From Forficula auricularia (lineage: Eukaryota > Arthropoda > Insecta > Dermaptera > Forficulidae): a stretch of DNA of 64,000 nt. Below the pieces are notes generated by a model. It did not search any database. It saw only the letters and a program-made list of their open reading frames with translations, and was not told the origin of the DNA. The stretch covers positions 62,001 through 126,000 of the forward strand of contig JALMQS010000895.1 in NCBI GenBank assembly GCA_024734495.1. The letters run 5' to 3'. The first letter of the stretch is position 1. The number at the start of each line of letters is the position of its first letter. Position numbers and translations under genes: made by a program. Of this stretch, positions 1 through 11,699 are shown in pieces.

Positions 1-2145
1 TTATTCAGCTATAAAATATCTACAAAAATGTATATCAACTAAAAAGCGCTCAGATTCAAACTTTGGATGATAAAGCATGTTTTTCTTTAAAATTTTACCA
101 ATTTTTTCCTGAAAAAATAAAAGGTAATTTTCAATTTTAATAAATAATTTAGTTATATAGGGACCCACCCCCTTTAATAAAGAGAAAATTTTCAGCGAAC
201 GATAAAGAGATCGACTTTTTTCTCAATTTTTCGATTCAAAATATTAATCCAAAGATTCCGACCAGAATTATTTTTTCCTTTGAAGATGTTTAAACGTCCA
301 CATACCTCTGTATCTATTGATCTGATGACTTTGAGTCTTATAAACGTTTATGTCTAGAAGTAAATTTTCTATAATTAAGTCATTATAAAAATTTTAATAT
401 CTCGAAGGTTTAGGCTGAAAAAACTACTAATATCTAATAATTAGTGAATATAAGGCTCTAAAAGCCAAACTATTGATATAATTAAAAAATAGTATTGAGA
501 TAATTTTTTCAGCTTAAACATATCTACAAAAATGTATTTCACCTAAAAAGTGCTCAGGTTCAAATTTTGGAAGATAGAGCATGTTTTTCGTTAAAATTTT
601 ACCAATTTTTTCCTGAAAAAATAAAAGGTATTTTTCAATTTTAATAGCAGATTTAGTAATATAAGGATCGCATTTAATAAACAGAAAATTTTCAACGAAA
701 TCGGAGACATCGATTTTTTCTCAATTTTTCGATTCAAAATATTAATCCAAAGATTTCGTCGAGTATTATTTTTTCATTTGAAGATGTTTAATCCTCCGTA
801 ACTCTTTATCTATTGATCTGACGACTTTGTGTCCAATAAACACTTATGTTTAGAAGTAAATTTTCTATAATTAAGTTCATTATAAAAATTTTAATATCTC
901 CAAGGTTTAGGCTGAAAAACCTACTAATATCTAATAATTCATGAATATAAGGCTCTAATAGCCAAACTATTGATAGAATTAAAAAATAGTATTGAGATAA
1001 TTTTTTCAGCTTAAACATATCTATAAAAATGTATTTCAACTAAAAAGTGCTCAGGTTCAAATTTTGGAAGATTTGAGACCATTTTTTTCGTTAAAATTTT
1101 ACCAATTTTTTCCAGAAAAAATAAAAGTTATTTTTCAATTTTAATAGAAGATTTAGTTATATATGGACCCCCTTTAATAAAAAGAAAATTTTTAGCGAAT
1201 TCGGAGAGATCGACTTTTTTCTCAATTTTTCGATTCAAAATATTATTCCAAGGATTTCGACCAGAATTATTTTTTCCCTTGAAGATGTTTAAACGTCCAT
1301 ACCTCTGTATCTATTGATCTGACGACTTTGAGTCTTATAAACGTTTATATTTACAAGTAAATTTTCTATAATATAGTCTATTATAACATTTTTAATTTCT
1401 CCAAGGTTTAGGCTGAAAAACCTACTAATATTTAATAATTCGTCAATATAAGCCTCTAATGTCCAAACTATTGATGGAATTAAAAAAGTGCATTTAGATA
1501 ATTTATTCAACTTTAAAATATCTACAAAAATGTACATGAACTAACAAGTGCTCAGATCTAAACTTTGGAAGATATAGCATGTTTTTCATTAAAATTTTAC
1601 CAATTTTTTCATGAAAAAATAAAATGTATTTTTCAATTTTAATAGCAGTTTTAGTTATATATGGACTCCCTTTTATAAAGAGAAAATTTTCAGCGAAATC
1701 GGAGACATCGACTTTTTTCTCAATTTTTCGATTCAAAATATTAATTATTTCAAAGATTTGGATGAGAATTATTTTTTCCCTTGAAGATGTTTAAACGTCC
1801 ATAACTCTTTATTTATTGATCTGATAAACTTTATGTTTAAAAGTATATTTATTAAAATAAAGTCCATTATAAAAATTTTAATATCTGCAAGGTTTAGGCT
1901 GAAAAACCTACTAATATCTAATAAATCATGAATATAGGCCTCTAATGGCCAAACTATTGATGGAATTAAGAAAGTGTATTTAGATAATTACTTCAGCTTT
2001 AAAATATCTACAAAAATGTATATTAATTAAAAAGCAGTCAGATCCAAACTTTGGAAGATAGAGCATGTTTTTCGTTAAAAATTTACCAATTTTTTCCTGA
2101 AAAAATAAAACCTATTTTTCAATTTTAATAGCAGTTTTAGTTATA
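1..2145. repeat. Tandem satellite, ~490-500 bp monomer, about 4.3 copies
   Basis: The same ~0.5 kb sequence recurs head to tail. The anchor GGTTTAGGCTGAAAAA is found near 407, 905, 1405 and 1890, so spacing is about 498, 499 and 486 bp. Monomers are very AT-rich and diverged at scattered positions. Short reading frames in them recur once per monomer and are by-products. The array runs off the left edge of the window and is cut at 2145 by an insertion. Confidence 0.93.
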
Positions 2146-2935
2146 GTACCTGGAGGCACGAAGCGATACTAGGTAACTTTTTCTTTCAGTTAAAAGCTTT
2201 ATTTTAGTATTATTTTTAATTTAAAATTCTGATAAAAAGGTCGATTTTTATTTAAGAGCCGTTTTAAAATTAAAAATACATAGTTCGTATTCGCCCACTG
2301 TACCCCCCCCCCCCACCTCCATCCCGCTCGACCTCACCACCGAAACGTCGTCTTACCCCCGGATCCTCCACCACCTCCTGCACCTGTTTTGATTCAACCA
2401 CATGATTCATTTTTATTCATCCAATTGTTAATAAATAAAACCAAAATCAAAATGTGTTATTTTTTCAGAAAATTAAGACCTGCTTATGCAAAAGATATTT
2501 TAAAATAAATTCTTGATTATTTTTTATTCTTTTAAATAAATAAGGTTCTTTATAAAAACAATTATAAAACGTTTATTAATAGTTCTAACGTTCAGGTAGA
2601 ACAAAATATGTTAAAAACCACAATCACAATAGTTATTCAAGACCTTTGAGAACAATGAATTAACCCAACTCATTGTCTGTTTGGGTATAAAAGTAAAAGA
2701 GTAACCTCTTTTAAAAGCCCAGGATTGCCATTTTATCTACCCTCGAATAATTAATTTGATTATGAAAAAACCCATCAAAAACAATTTTGTCGAAGATGAG
2801 ACCGTAGACAGATCGAATAGTCACCCCAAAAACTCCCTAACCTGTGAATTTCATCAAAATCGGTAGAGCCGTTTTCAAAATTGAACTAAGATACAAATAT
2901 ATAAACAAACAATTTTTGCTCGTTTAATAAGAGTA
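2146..2935 (-). mobile_element. Helitron-like element inserted in the satellite
   Basis: Satellite sequence stops at 2145 and resumes at about 2936, so the boundaries are those of an insertion. Read on the minus strand it begins near TCTTATTAAACGAGC and ends in ...CCAGGTAC just after a hairpin-like segment. A related copy lies at 9988-10621. A 5' TC and a hairpin near the 3' end suggest a Helitron or Helentron, but no CTRR end is seen. There is no coding capacity. A C-rich tract sits at 2304-2315. Confidence 0.5.
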
Positions 2936-2998
2936 GATAGATAGGGACCCCCTTTAATAAAAAGAACATTTTTAGCGAATTCGGAGAGATCGACTTTT
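2936..2998. repeat. Residual satellite monomer fragment
   Basis: About 60 bp (GGGACCCCCTTTAATAAA through GAGAGATCGACTTT) matches the part of the satellite monomer that should follow the break at 2145. This shows the array once continued here. Confidence 0.85.
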
Positions 2999-3425
2999 TA
3001 CGTGCCCTATTATAGGAATGTCATGTTATACACGGGTCAACTGTATTGCAAAAATCCTTTCTACTGTGTTTTTAGAAATTTTCTTTTCTGTTAAGTTTTA
3101 GTGTGTGGTGTTTTAGCCTGGGGGTGTGACCTATCTAACCAGCCAGGGGTTCTTGAGAGATTGCAGACACGCACACGGCCATTCATTTAACATTAGACCC
3201 ACCCAAACTGACAAGTTCTCACGCATCGGAGTCCACTTGGCACGGCTCACAGACAAACAGACAGACGGAGAGAACACATTCCACTTCACCCCTACTGTAC
3301 TCTAGCACTTACTATTCAGCAATCCCTGCTTACTCACGCCAATTGTAATCTGAACACTGCGAATTCAAGCTTACAATTAACTTAAGAATTTTCGTATTAA
3401 AACTTTTTCAAGAATACCACATCCT
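2999..3425. other. No gene seen; unique-looking sequence
   Basis: Less AT-rich than its neighbours around 3120-3300. I recognise no gene, tRNA or element ends. Confidence 0.6.
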
Positions 3426-3427
3426 TA

Positions 3428-4762
3428 GTCCAGGTAAAGATTTTATTGCTGGAATACTTTTATTGGTACTCCAATATTTCTACTCGAAGTTTTCCCCCAA
3501 ATCTGTCTTGTGGAAATATTTCTACTCGCCTCAAAATGAGAAAATTTCGAGTTCTTTCAGTTTTTATTGAATAACCTTAAAACGGCTTATCAAATCAAAA
3601 AGATATTAATTAGATAAATTAAATCTCTTTAAATTACGGGTAAAATGATAACAATTTCATCTATTTATGTTAAGTAGAACCGGTACTTGCGCCTGTCAAA
3701 AAACAGCCCCCGGCATCACTTTTGAATATCCCTAAAACTTGTACTTTTTTCGATTTTTCCCCATTTTGATCATGAAGGAGCACGTTTTCGACAAAGACAA
3801 TTCTATACATTTTTAAACTTGATTAAATTTGCTATAATTTAAACAAAGTTTCATCTTAATTGATAATGGTAACTCGTGCCGCATAGATTGAGTTTTGAAT
3901 TTTTTGCAAAAATCTCAGTTTTTCCTTTCATAAAATGAAAACCACTCATCCTAGAAACTTGATTCTTATCTCATTCTTTAGTAAATTTTGTTCCCTTGAA
4001 TCTTTAATTGACCACTTTTTTGATAGAACCCTTAGATTTATAGATATTCATCATTTTTCATGTCGCTTTTGAGGATTCGGTCATATCCTGTCCAGATAAT
4101 GTATGATATCTATAAATCTAAGAGTTTTATCAAAAAAGTGGTACAAGTAAACGTTCAAGTGAATAATATTTGCTAGAGAATGAGATAGGAATCAAGTTTA
4201 TATGATGAGTGGTTTTCATTTTATGAAGGAAAACTGCGATTTTTTGCAAAAAATTCAAAATTTCAACCTCATTGCGGCACGGGTAACCATTATTCAATTA
4301 AGATGAAACTTTGTTTAAATTGTAGAAAATTTAATCTAGTTTAAAAATATACAGAGTCGTCTTTGTCGAAAACGTGCTCCTTCATGGTCAAAATGGAGAA
4401 AAATCGAAAAAAGTACTAGTTTTAGGGATATTCAAAAGTGATTTCGGGGGCTGTTTTTTGACAAGCGGTAGTACCGGTTCTACTAAACCTAATTAGATAA
4501 ACTTGTTATCATTTTACGCGTAATTTAAAGAGCTTTAATTCATCTAATAGATATCTTTTTGATTTGATAAGCCATTTTAGAGTTATTCAATAAAAACTGA
4601 AAAACTCCGAAATTTTCTCATTTTGAGGCGCGTAGAAAAATTTCCACTACACAGATTTGGGGGAAAACTTAGGGTAGTAATATTGGCGTACCAATAAAAG
4701 TATTCCAGCAATAAAATCTTTACCGGAAATTATTTCCTGTTAAAATCGTAATTTCCTTGGAC
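3428..4762. mobile_element. 1.3 kb fold-back element, TA-flanked (family FB1, fullest copy)
   Basis: Two ~650-bp arms are inverted copies of each other around a centre near 4075. Examples are CATGAAGGAGCACGTTTTCG at 3772 answered by its complement near 4370, and AGAACCGGTACT near 3676 answered near 4475. The outer ends are GTCCAGG and CCTTGGAC with TA on each side (3426-3427, 4763-4764), as expected for a Tc1/mariner-like TA target. It has no coding frame of note. Related copies are at 11700-12516, 19365-19926, 38906-39895 and, in part, inside 22938-23838. Confidence 0.88.
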
Positions 4763-5399
4763 TAACCTTGTCTTGTCGCCTAGTATAACTTAAATGCATG
4801 TCTGCTTTTCTATATAATAAATATAAATATAAATAAACATTTTTTGCTCGGTTAATAAGATCAGATTATTTATTGGATTGACGAAAGAAACGTTGCTAAA
4901 TATAAATCAATTTGTCAGCGAAATATGAAATAAAAGTTTCTTCTCCTTGTCTGTTTGTTTGTCGTTTATGGTGCATGGTCCATTTAATAAACTCCACCCT
5001 CAATTGGATTATCGCTTTGGATTTATGAACTATTAATTTTACTCAATAGGGATTTGACAAATTGACCATGAATAGAGAGGGTTGAAAGAATTACAATAGG
5101 AATGACTCACACACACACTTACACATACATAGAGGTTATTTATTTATCTTTTTTCTGTTCCATACAAAAGTAAAACGGAACCCTATTAATATTGGTACAA
5201 AGGGTGCTCTCGCAACAGAGCCTCAATGAGAGATATGAATTAAATATATATTATGTATAGTAGTAATTTGTAATATAAATAACAATCTTCAAACGTTTAT
5301 TAAAATTCAAACGTTTCGAGATAATTTCTCCGTTTATGAATGGAATTTTAATTTATGATTTGTAAAAAATGGCAAAAAACTGTCATTATATCTTCACTA
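4763..5399. other. No gene seen; small repeat pieces
   Basis: Contains a terminal fragment of the Helitron-like family near 4840-4855 (TTTGCTCGGTTAATAAGATC) and a CA microsatellite near 5108-5126. Otherwise it is AT-rich with nothing recognised. Confidence 0.6.
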
Positions 5400-5622
5400 C
5401 AGTAGAGTCTCGCTAATCCAAGGTAATGGGGGGGGGGATCTCGAATTTTAGATAACTCGGACTATACGGAGCATCATAGAAAAAATCATACTGTATACGA
5501 AATGAAATTATTTTTTTAAGAAGTCTCTGACGGCAGGAGAGAGAATTAGGACACCGCAAATAAAGTGGCTCGGAATTAAGGGAGCCTCGAATCTCGAGAC
5601 TTGGATTACCGAGACTTTACTG
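5400..5622. mobile_element. pogo/Tigger-type MITE with TA target duplication
   Basis: Imperfect terminal inverted repeats CAGTAGAGTCTCGCTAATCC and its counterpart GGATTACCGAGACTTTACTG bound a 223-bp non-coding element. TA flanks both sides (5398-5399, 5623-5624). CAGT..AGTCTCG ends are typical of pogo/Tigger elements. Confidence 0.8.
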
Positions 5623-5629
5623 TATTTGT

Positions 5630-5920
5630 TAATTTAGCCTATATATTTCATCCCTTCATTTCAGGTCTTGAAGAAGGGAATATTTCGATTTTGCTATTTT
5701 ACCCTTTTGTAATATGTCAAGCTCTATCAGTATGCAAAATTTCAGCATTCTAGGATCATTGCATTTTCACTATTTGCTAAATTAAGCCTATAAATTTCAC
5801 CCCTTCATTTTAGATTCTGAAGAAGAGAAAGTTTCGCTTTTTCGATTTTTTTTCCTTTGTTTATACCCTAAACTCTACCATTTCGCCAAATTTCAGCATT
5901 CTAGCATCAGTGAAAGTACT
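5630..5920 (+). repeat. Imperfect tandem duplication, ~140 bp unit
   Basis: The block TTAAGCCTATA.ATTTCA.CCCTTCATTT...CTGAAGAAG...AAATTTCAGCATTCTAG occurs twice in tandem (about 5635-5760 and 5778-5910). No gene is present. Confidence 0.7.
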
Positions 5921-5926
5921 CTAGAG

Positions 5927-6795
5927 CAGTGGTTCTTAACCTTTTATTAATCGCGGACCCCTTAAAATCCGAAAGTATATTCGCTGCCCCCTTAAAATCA
6001 TAAAATATTTTCGGGTCCAGTACCCCCCCCCCACCAGGTAACATACTTGTAATTATTTGTAAAAAAAAAACTCTCAAATGTAACAATAATTCATAAATGT
6101 TGTTGAATAAACTCCACTAATTTGTCTATTCGCACTTCAATTGCGTTACTTTTAAAGCTATATGCATGCAAGAGTATTCGGAGGCGATTACGTTTTAATA
6201 TTGAACATTGTGGAAAATCCCTTCTCGCACAGATATGTGGAAGCAAAGGGCAATAAATGTTGTATGACGATGGTGAACAGGTCTGGATATTCCTTCCGAA
6301 TATGTATCCAAAATTGTACGAAATTTTTTTCTTGAAAAGTGAATTCAAACTTAAATCCTTTATCAATTCAATCAGAGTGTCATCGTGGGTTGGTGATAAA
6401 TTGGTATTATCCCAGTTATTATAGCGATCTCGAATCTACAATTTCTGCTATCAATTTTATTATTTGGAAAATATTTGTCAAATTTTTCAATTAATTTTTG
6501 GAAATGACATTGAATTAAATAATTTGTATGTTCTTTATCAAATTCACAATTATCTGTAATCATTTGAGAATAATTTGGAAACATTTCGAAAACATTCGAT
6601 TCTATTCTTCGAATCCATGTACGAAGTTTCATTTTCATCGCCTCTATTTTATCTCGCATGGAAAAAATGTGTTGATTTCCTTGCATATATAAATTTAGTT
6701 GGTTTATCAGAATGTCAGTAATAACATATTTCATGAAAAATAGGTAAATTTGCAAATGAAAGTATATTTGCTATAGTATAAAAATTATAAACCTA
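5927..6795 (-). mobile_element. hAT element remnant, one end preserved
   Basis: It starts with a hAT-type terminus, CAGTGGTTCTTAACC, followed by the same subterminal sequence as the complete element at 60039-61714 (C-rich run, GGTAACATACT, CTCAAATGTAAC). It also shares the block 6710-6795 with that copy. The opposite terminus is missing, so this copy is truncated near 6795. It carries the transposase pseudogene annotated within it. Confidence 0.8.
6091..6770 (-). pseudogene. hAT transposase C-terminal fragment, broken
   Basis: Two adjacent minus-strand frames (6372-6755 and 6091-6366) resemble successive parts of one hAT transposase of the ZBED5/SCAND3-like type. The first has a helix-rich segment with NQHIFSMRDKIEAMKMKLRT and EMFPNY. 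The second ends with EVRIDKLVEFIQQHL, like the end of the C-terminal dimerisation region. Stops and frame breaks separate them, and most of the RNase-H-like catalytic core is absent. The enzyme would excise and insert the element but cannot be functional here. It lies inside a hAT-ended element, which supports the call. Confidence 0.72.
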
Positions 6796-7160
6796 TCTCA
6801 TATTTGTGACAGGGGGGCCCGGAGATCTAAAAAATTGTGATATCACAATAGACAAAATTAAAAAAGTTTTCAGCTTAATATTATTCCAACCTGAAAATGT
6901 TGGTAAATACATATAGACAAACAATTGTAAGCAAGCAATTTTTAGCAAAAGTGATAGTGTGACGTCACAATCCAGAGTGGCCTTAATGAAAATATGACAG
7001 AAGGGAGGGGGGGTCTAAAAATCTTTAAATTCGTGTGACGTAGGCAATTTATGGACTGCCTTCTCCTAGATTTACGGCCTAAGTAGCTTACGACCACAAA
7101 AAATAAATAAATAAAAAAAGTTCTCTGAACATCTGTAACATTTACCCTCAATTTTTAATT
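6796..7160. repeat. G-rich/CRE-containing dispersed repeat, non-coding
   Basis: Contains TTGTGATATCACAA and GTGTGACGTCACAATCC and two AGGGGGGG-like runs. A similar mixture (GGGGGC.., AAAATTGTGATGTCACAA) is found at 13080-13150, so this is a dispersed element family. No gene. Confidence 0.5.
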
Positions 7161-7164
7161 CAAT

Positions 7165-7673
7165 TTATTATTGACGTGACAACGTCTTATAATTCGATGG
7201 AGCCGGCTGCACGCACGAAAAAACATGACTCATGCGGCGTTACCTCGCTCTGAGGCGTTCCATTTAAGGCTTGAAGTGCAAGCGAGAGCGCGGAACGAGC
7301 GACAAAGATTGAGGCCGGCTTTTTAAAAGCTACAGTTACAAAAATTTTAATGATGTTTCCAAATTTTAAATTTTAAATTTAAGATTTATGAACAATAATT
7401 TAATCACAGTTTATTCTTATAATAAATTATTCAAAATTATTACTTTTTTACAACAAATTACAATTAAATTTGCAAAAATAATTAAGTAACTAATTGAACA
7501 ACAACTTTTATTCAGTTTACTTGCTGAAAGAAATAATGTCAATACAAAATTTATTATTATAAAATAATAAAATCAAAAATTAAATTTTAACAGTCGAGTA
7601 GAAATTTAAACAATAAATTTTATTCAAGTATTTTGTAAATTTAAAATGATTTTCTGAACGAAGAATTTTATGA
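7165..7673. other. Repeat end and AT-rich spacer, no gene
   Basis: 7170-7330 is GC-richer and starts with GACGTGACAACGTC, the same motif as in the hairpin at 7674-7820, so the two are probably ends of one element. 7330-7673 is AT-rich and featureless. Confidence 0.5.
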
Positions 7674-7820
7674 AAAAAATCGGTTGTCTGTAAAGTCGGT
7701 TTACTGACGATAGTTGAACGTGACAACGTCATAAGAAAATACTGATGGAATGGTATTTTGTTATGACGTTGTCACGTTCAACTATCGTCAGTAAACCGAC
7801 TTTACAGACAACCGATTTTT
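7674..7820. repeat. Near-perfect inverted repeat, ~68-bp arms
   Basis: Arms 7674-7742 and 7753-7820 are reverse complements with about one mismatch (ATCGGTTGTCTGTAAAGTCG... against its complement) around a ~10-nt spacer. It is probably a young fold-back end or a transposon palindrome. The motif GTGACAACGTC also occurs at 7174. Confidence 0.9.
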
Positions 7821-8576
7821 TTGTAATGATAAGTGTTTCTAACACTTAGGCACACTTTTCTCGATTGAGATTTTAGTTTTTTGTGACATAGATAGAAGTC
7901 ATAGCAACACTTGTCAAGTTTAAGTGCAAGTTGACTCTTGTATTTTAGGGAATTGTAGGGTTGAAGAGATTCCTCAAGCACTCGCTTTCTCATTCATTCC
8001 CAATTGTATCAATGAGGATTCTCTCTTTCTATTTGGTAGGCTTGTTGCTCAGGTATTGAAGTAGTTCTAGTTTTTGTTGAAGAGATTTTTTTTCCCTCCA
8101 ATGCACATCTGCAGATGCACAAAAGATTCAAGAGACCTTGAGGGGTTGGTCGAAAATTCACGCAAGATTGCCTCTTTAGGAGTGTGGGTGGCATCTCTCC
8201 TCGCCCTTATCCACAAACCTATATAAATAATAATCTATTTATTCTTTGTAAATAAATAAATAAATAAATTTATTCCTCGACCTGCTTAGAGACATATTGT
8301 CATTTGTATGAAACAAATTCAGTTTTTTTAAGAAAACAATCTCAAAACTTTTACTAAATACATATATAAATGTTTCGGGAAAAATTATCCCTTTATCAAT
8401 GGGAATTTGGAAAATTAATAGCTTTTGGAAGGAACCATAAATTAACTATGATTAAAATAAATATTTTAAAAATAGATCCAATTATTTTTTCTAAATTTCG
8501 CTGTTTATTTTGGGATTGAGAAACTCAAAATTTTGTCCCAGGTTAGTACATTCGGAATTTTCTGTTTTAATCGAAT
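7821..8576. other. No gene seen
   Basis: AT-rich sequence with a TAAA-type microsatellite near 8250-8270. No convincing frame, RNA or element ends. Confidence 0.55.
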
Positions 8577-9240
8577 ATTTATGTTGGCCAACATTTCGGA
8601 TGATCTTCCCTCCTTCTTCAGGGTTCAAAGGATGGATGAAGGAAGCATGTAATATGTTGTCTTCCTCTATTCATTTTCACCAAGGAGCACTGAAAAACAA
8701 GACAGGAAGAATCAGTATTCATTAGAGTGGTTTTAGTGTAAATGAGGAATTTCAAATTATGGGGAAATCAACTGTACAACTCCGGATACTTGTTCATATA
8801 GATAAAAAACTAATAACTGTAAATTTTGAGCAATATCGAACATGGCGTAACCGAATCCTAGCCCTCTAAAGTTTGAAAAAGTAGGTTTTTTCATTTTGGT
8901 CCACCCTAATATTAAACGATAATCAATAAATAAATATGTTTTGGATCTATCAATATAATATATAATTTGGGACCTTTTAATATTATGGTGCACCAAAATG
9001 AAAAAAAAAGGAATAAACCAATTTTTCCCAACTTTAAAGGGCTAGTGCTCGGTTACGCGATGTTCGATATGGCTCAAAATCTACAGTTATTAGTTTTTCA
9101 TCTATACGAACAAGTTTCCGGGTTTTCCCGTTGATTTCCGCATACTTCTAAAATAAAAACCACTCTAGTATACATGCTTCCTTCATCCACTCTTTGCCCA
9201 TGAAGAAGGAGGGAAGATCTTTCGAAACGTAGGTTCAAAA
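8577..9240. repeat. Double-layered palindrome with hammerhead-like motif
   Basis: The outer arms (8577-8665 and about 9165-9240) share GATCTTCCCTCCTTCTTCA and GGATGAAGGAAGCATGT in inverted orientation. The inner arms (about 8720-8900 and 8990-9165) share AAAAAACTAATAACTGTA and its complement around a centre near 8945. The outer repeat carries a CTGAAGA...GAAA motif on the minus strand (8594-8621). Related sequence is at 29600-30720 and 63270-63500. Confidence 0.78.
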
Positions 9241-9507
9241 GTCGTAAAGAGAAAACATAAAAATAAATACTCTTTTAATTAAATTAATCTTTTAATTTAT
9301 TTCTGGACTGCCTTCCATTCAATCCTCAATTATAATAGGGGTTACTGCGGAACTCATTCGAAATGCTTATGGAACACCTGTTGGGAACCACTAATATAGA
9401 CGAATAAATATTTTTTTTTTCTCTCTATTATCTATCTTGTCTAATTTACCGTGGTGTGTGTTTTTTGTTTTCGGGTCGGTCAGCTTGTGCGGTGAGTGTG
9501 CCTCGTG
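9241..9507 (+). promoter_or_regulatory. Upstream region / putative 5' UTR of first exon A
   Basis: AT-rich sequence with a pyrimidine tract at 9412-9425, becoming GC-richer from 9470. An in-frame TGA at 9493-9495 lies 13 bp before the ATG at 9508. TCGGTCAGCTTG near 9475-9487 could be an initiator-like element or an acceptor for an upstream non-coding exon; the sequence does not decide between them. Confidence 0.35.
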
Positions 9508-9847
9508 ATGCCCGCTCCGGAGGCGGGCAGCCCCTCGCCTGCACCCCCGATCGTCGTCAACCCCTGTACAGCCACCCCGCAGTCCCTGGGCGTCTCTGTC
9601 GCGGCTGTTGCTGCTGCAATTGAGGCCAAACTCGAGGATGCTGCATCGGCTGTTTCCGGAGGTCCTCTGCCGCCGGCGTTGCCGCCACGACCACCTCCAC
9701 GGCCAAGAACATCGGCTTCGCAGGGGGCCGCTCCAACTGCAGCCGATTTGGCCGCCGTCGCTGCTGCAGCGGCTGCATCGGCCGCGGCAGTTGCAGCTGC
9801 AGCCTCATCGGTCAATCATCGCAACCTCACAACATCAACCCGTCTCG
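9508..9847 (+). CDS. Alternative first coding exon A (Ala/Pro-rich N terminus)
   Basis: ATG at 9508 (G at -3) is the first ATG after an in-frame TGA at 9493-9495. The exon encodes 113 residues plus one base and ends at CTCG|GTGAGT, a strong donor, in phase 1. That is the phase required by the acceptor at 34064. The product starts MPAPEAGSPSPAPP, has a PPRPPPRPR stretch and an alanine-rich run of about 30 residues written with mixed GCN codons. It has no signal peptide and no membrane segment, so it should lie in the cytosol before TM1. Alanine GCN codons also read as alanine-rich on the other strand, but only this strand offers a start, a good donor and matching phase. That it joins this gene is inferred from phase and strand, across a 24-kb intron. 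Confidence 0.62.
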
Positions 9848-9987
9848 GTGAGTCAAAACAGCCACGATTTACTCTTCTTTTATCTAATTTATGTATATAC
9901 TATGATTTTCAAATATTGGTATACATAATACTAACAATGTCAATAATTCTTATTTATTATTATAATAATACAAATTAATTTTAAATA

Positions 9988-10621
9988 GTACCTGGCCACC
10001 GAGCGATGCTCGGTAACTTTTTGCTTCAGTTAAAAGCTATAAATCAATCCCCGAAACCCCCGACCTCCCCGGTCTCCCCACCTCCTACACCCCCCACCGC
10101 CACCTACACCCCCACCCCCGAAACCCCGTACCTCGCCCCCTGGATCCCCCACTCCCTGCACTCCCACCGTTACCTCCACCCCCGCACCCAGTTTTTGCAT
10201 TTCTAGCCTTCTAGTGGCCCACCGATTATGTGTATATAGGAATATAAATAAATACCGAATAATTTTTTTTTTCAGTTCATCAATTAAATTGCCAAATTTT
10301 AATATACATATAATAATATTTGTAATGATCTTTTTGTGGAGTTTAAAATTGAAAAACCAATTAAATATTAAAAGGAAATTGAATAAAAATGTAATTATAC
10401 ATTTTTATCGAGACAACCACCTGTGAATAATTATTTCAATTAACAAAACCCATCAAGAACAACTTAGCCGAATCTGAGACCGTAGCAGATCGAAATGTCA
10501 AGCCCAAAACCCTATAACCTGTGAATTTCATCCAAATCGTTATAGCCGTTTTCGAGAAACCGATTCTATATATATATATATACATATGTGTACAAAAATT
10601 GCTCGTTTGGGTTGTAATAAG
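9988..10621 (-). mobile_element. Helitron-like element, second copy
   Basis: Same termini as 2146-2935: GTACCTGG at the left end, GCTCG..TAATAAGATC at the right. Just inside the left end is a perfect 7-bp hairpin, ACCGAGC-GAT-GCTCGGT (9998-10014). It shares the internal segment CCCATCAA.AACAA...GACCGTAG.CAGATCGAA with the first copy. A very C-rich block fills 10048-10190. Non-coding. Confidence 0.55.
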
Positions 10622-11699
10622 ATCTGCCAGATATTTTAATAGAATTCAATAGTCATTTTTAATTAATATTAACCTACATACGTCACAAATCAGCATTGTT
10701 CACACACCCTTAAATTAGAATTCTATTTTCCTTGAAACTTCCAGATCTCTTGAATTATTTTATAAACACAGACCGGATACAATTGCCTAAGTAGTTGACA
10801 TAATATTTTTCCGAAATAGTGCATTTATGGCAGACGCAATCAACCCCATTTTATTTTTGCTGTTAAGGCTTTTTGTAGTAACACATTAATATTATATATA
10901 TAATAAAATTCGCCCGCTTTATAAATAAAAAAGTGGGCCCAAAATACGGTTCTACCCACAAATCTAATCAGAGGAGAAAAACCAATCTAAATGTGAAGAC
11001 TTTTCAAGATTTTTTTTTGTTATTATTGACCTCGAGAACTAAAAGATTGCCCATTTAGCCAGTCCTCACAGTTAAGAGTTATGTAAATTAATGTGTGTGT
11101 GTGTGGTGGGGTGAATTGGTTTATTTTTCATACATAAGCTTGATATTCGCGGACGAATATGCAAAAAACCATAAGGAATAAAGAAAAATTTAATAGAAGC
11201 AATCTTGTAGGAAATTTTATAAATTTTTATTTTACTAAGAGTAACTTTTTCCCTACGACTCACCGTTTTTGAGATATAAGCAAAAAACCAAAAAGCGGGA
11301 CATTTCCACCCCCTTCTACCCCTAAGCCCGGTAGCTAGGACTGGAGACTTTTAGTATTTTTACCACCTAACTACCCCAAACACATTCCGTAAGAGAAAAA
11401 TTCTCTCCTCTTCAATGTTTTCTATAACCCATTCGTTGACTGGACTATATGCAATATTGAATCCGGGCTAGTTTGATTCATATAGACATCGACTACCCAC
11501 TCGATTAACCTGGCAAGAATTAGTAAATGTGCAGAATTTTCAAAGATTTTTTAAAAGAAAATATTAATATGAATTGAATATCAGATTTGAGATATTTATC
11601 TATCATTTAAAATAATTAATTCACCGAAAAGTGCAATCAGCGTTCCCAAGTCTTGAAAAAGTTTCACTTTTTTACTTTAATTTTCTTATATGAATAATA
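10622..11699. other. Intron sequence, no gene seen
   Basis: AT-rich. GT microsatellite near 11092-11104. Nothing else recognised. Confidence 0.6.

Noticed and set aside
5108..5128. CRISPR-like or regulatory short repeats
   Set aside because: Simple CA microsatellite; no spacer structure, and the genome is eukaryotic.
9480..9815. Alanine-rich minus-strand frame opposite exon A
   Set aside because: GCN repeats read as alanine on both strands; only the + strand has a start after a stop, a GTGAGT donor and the right phase.
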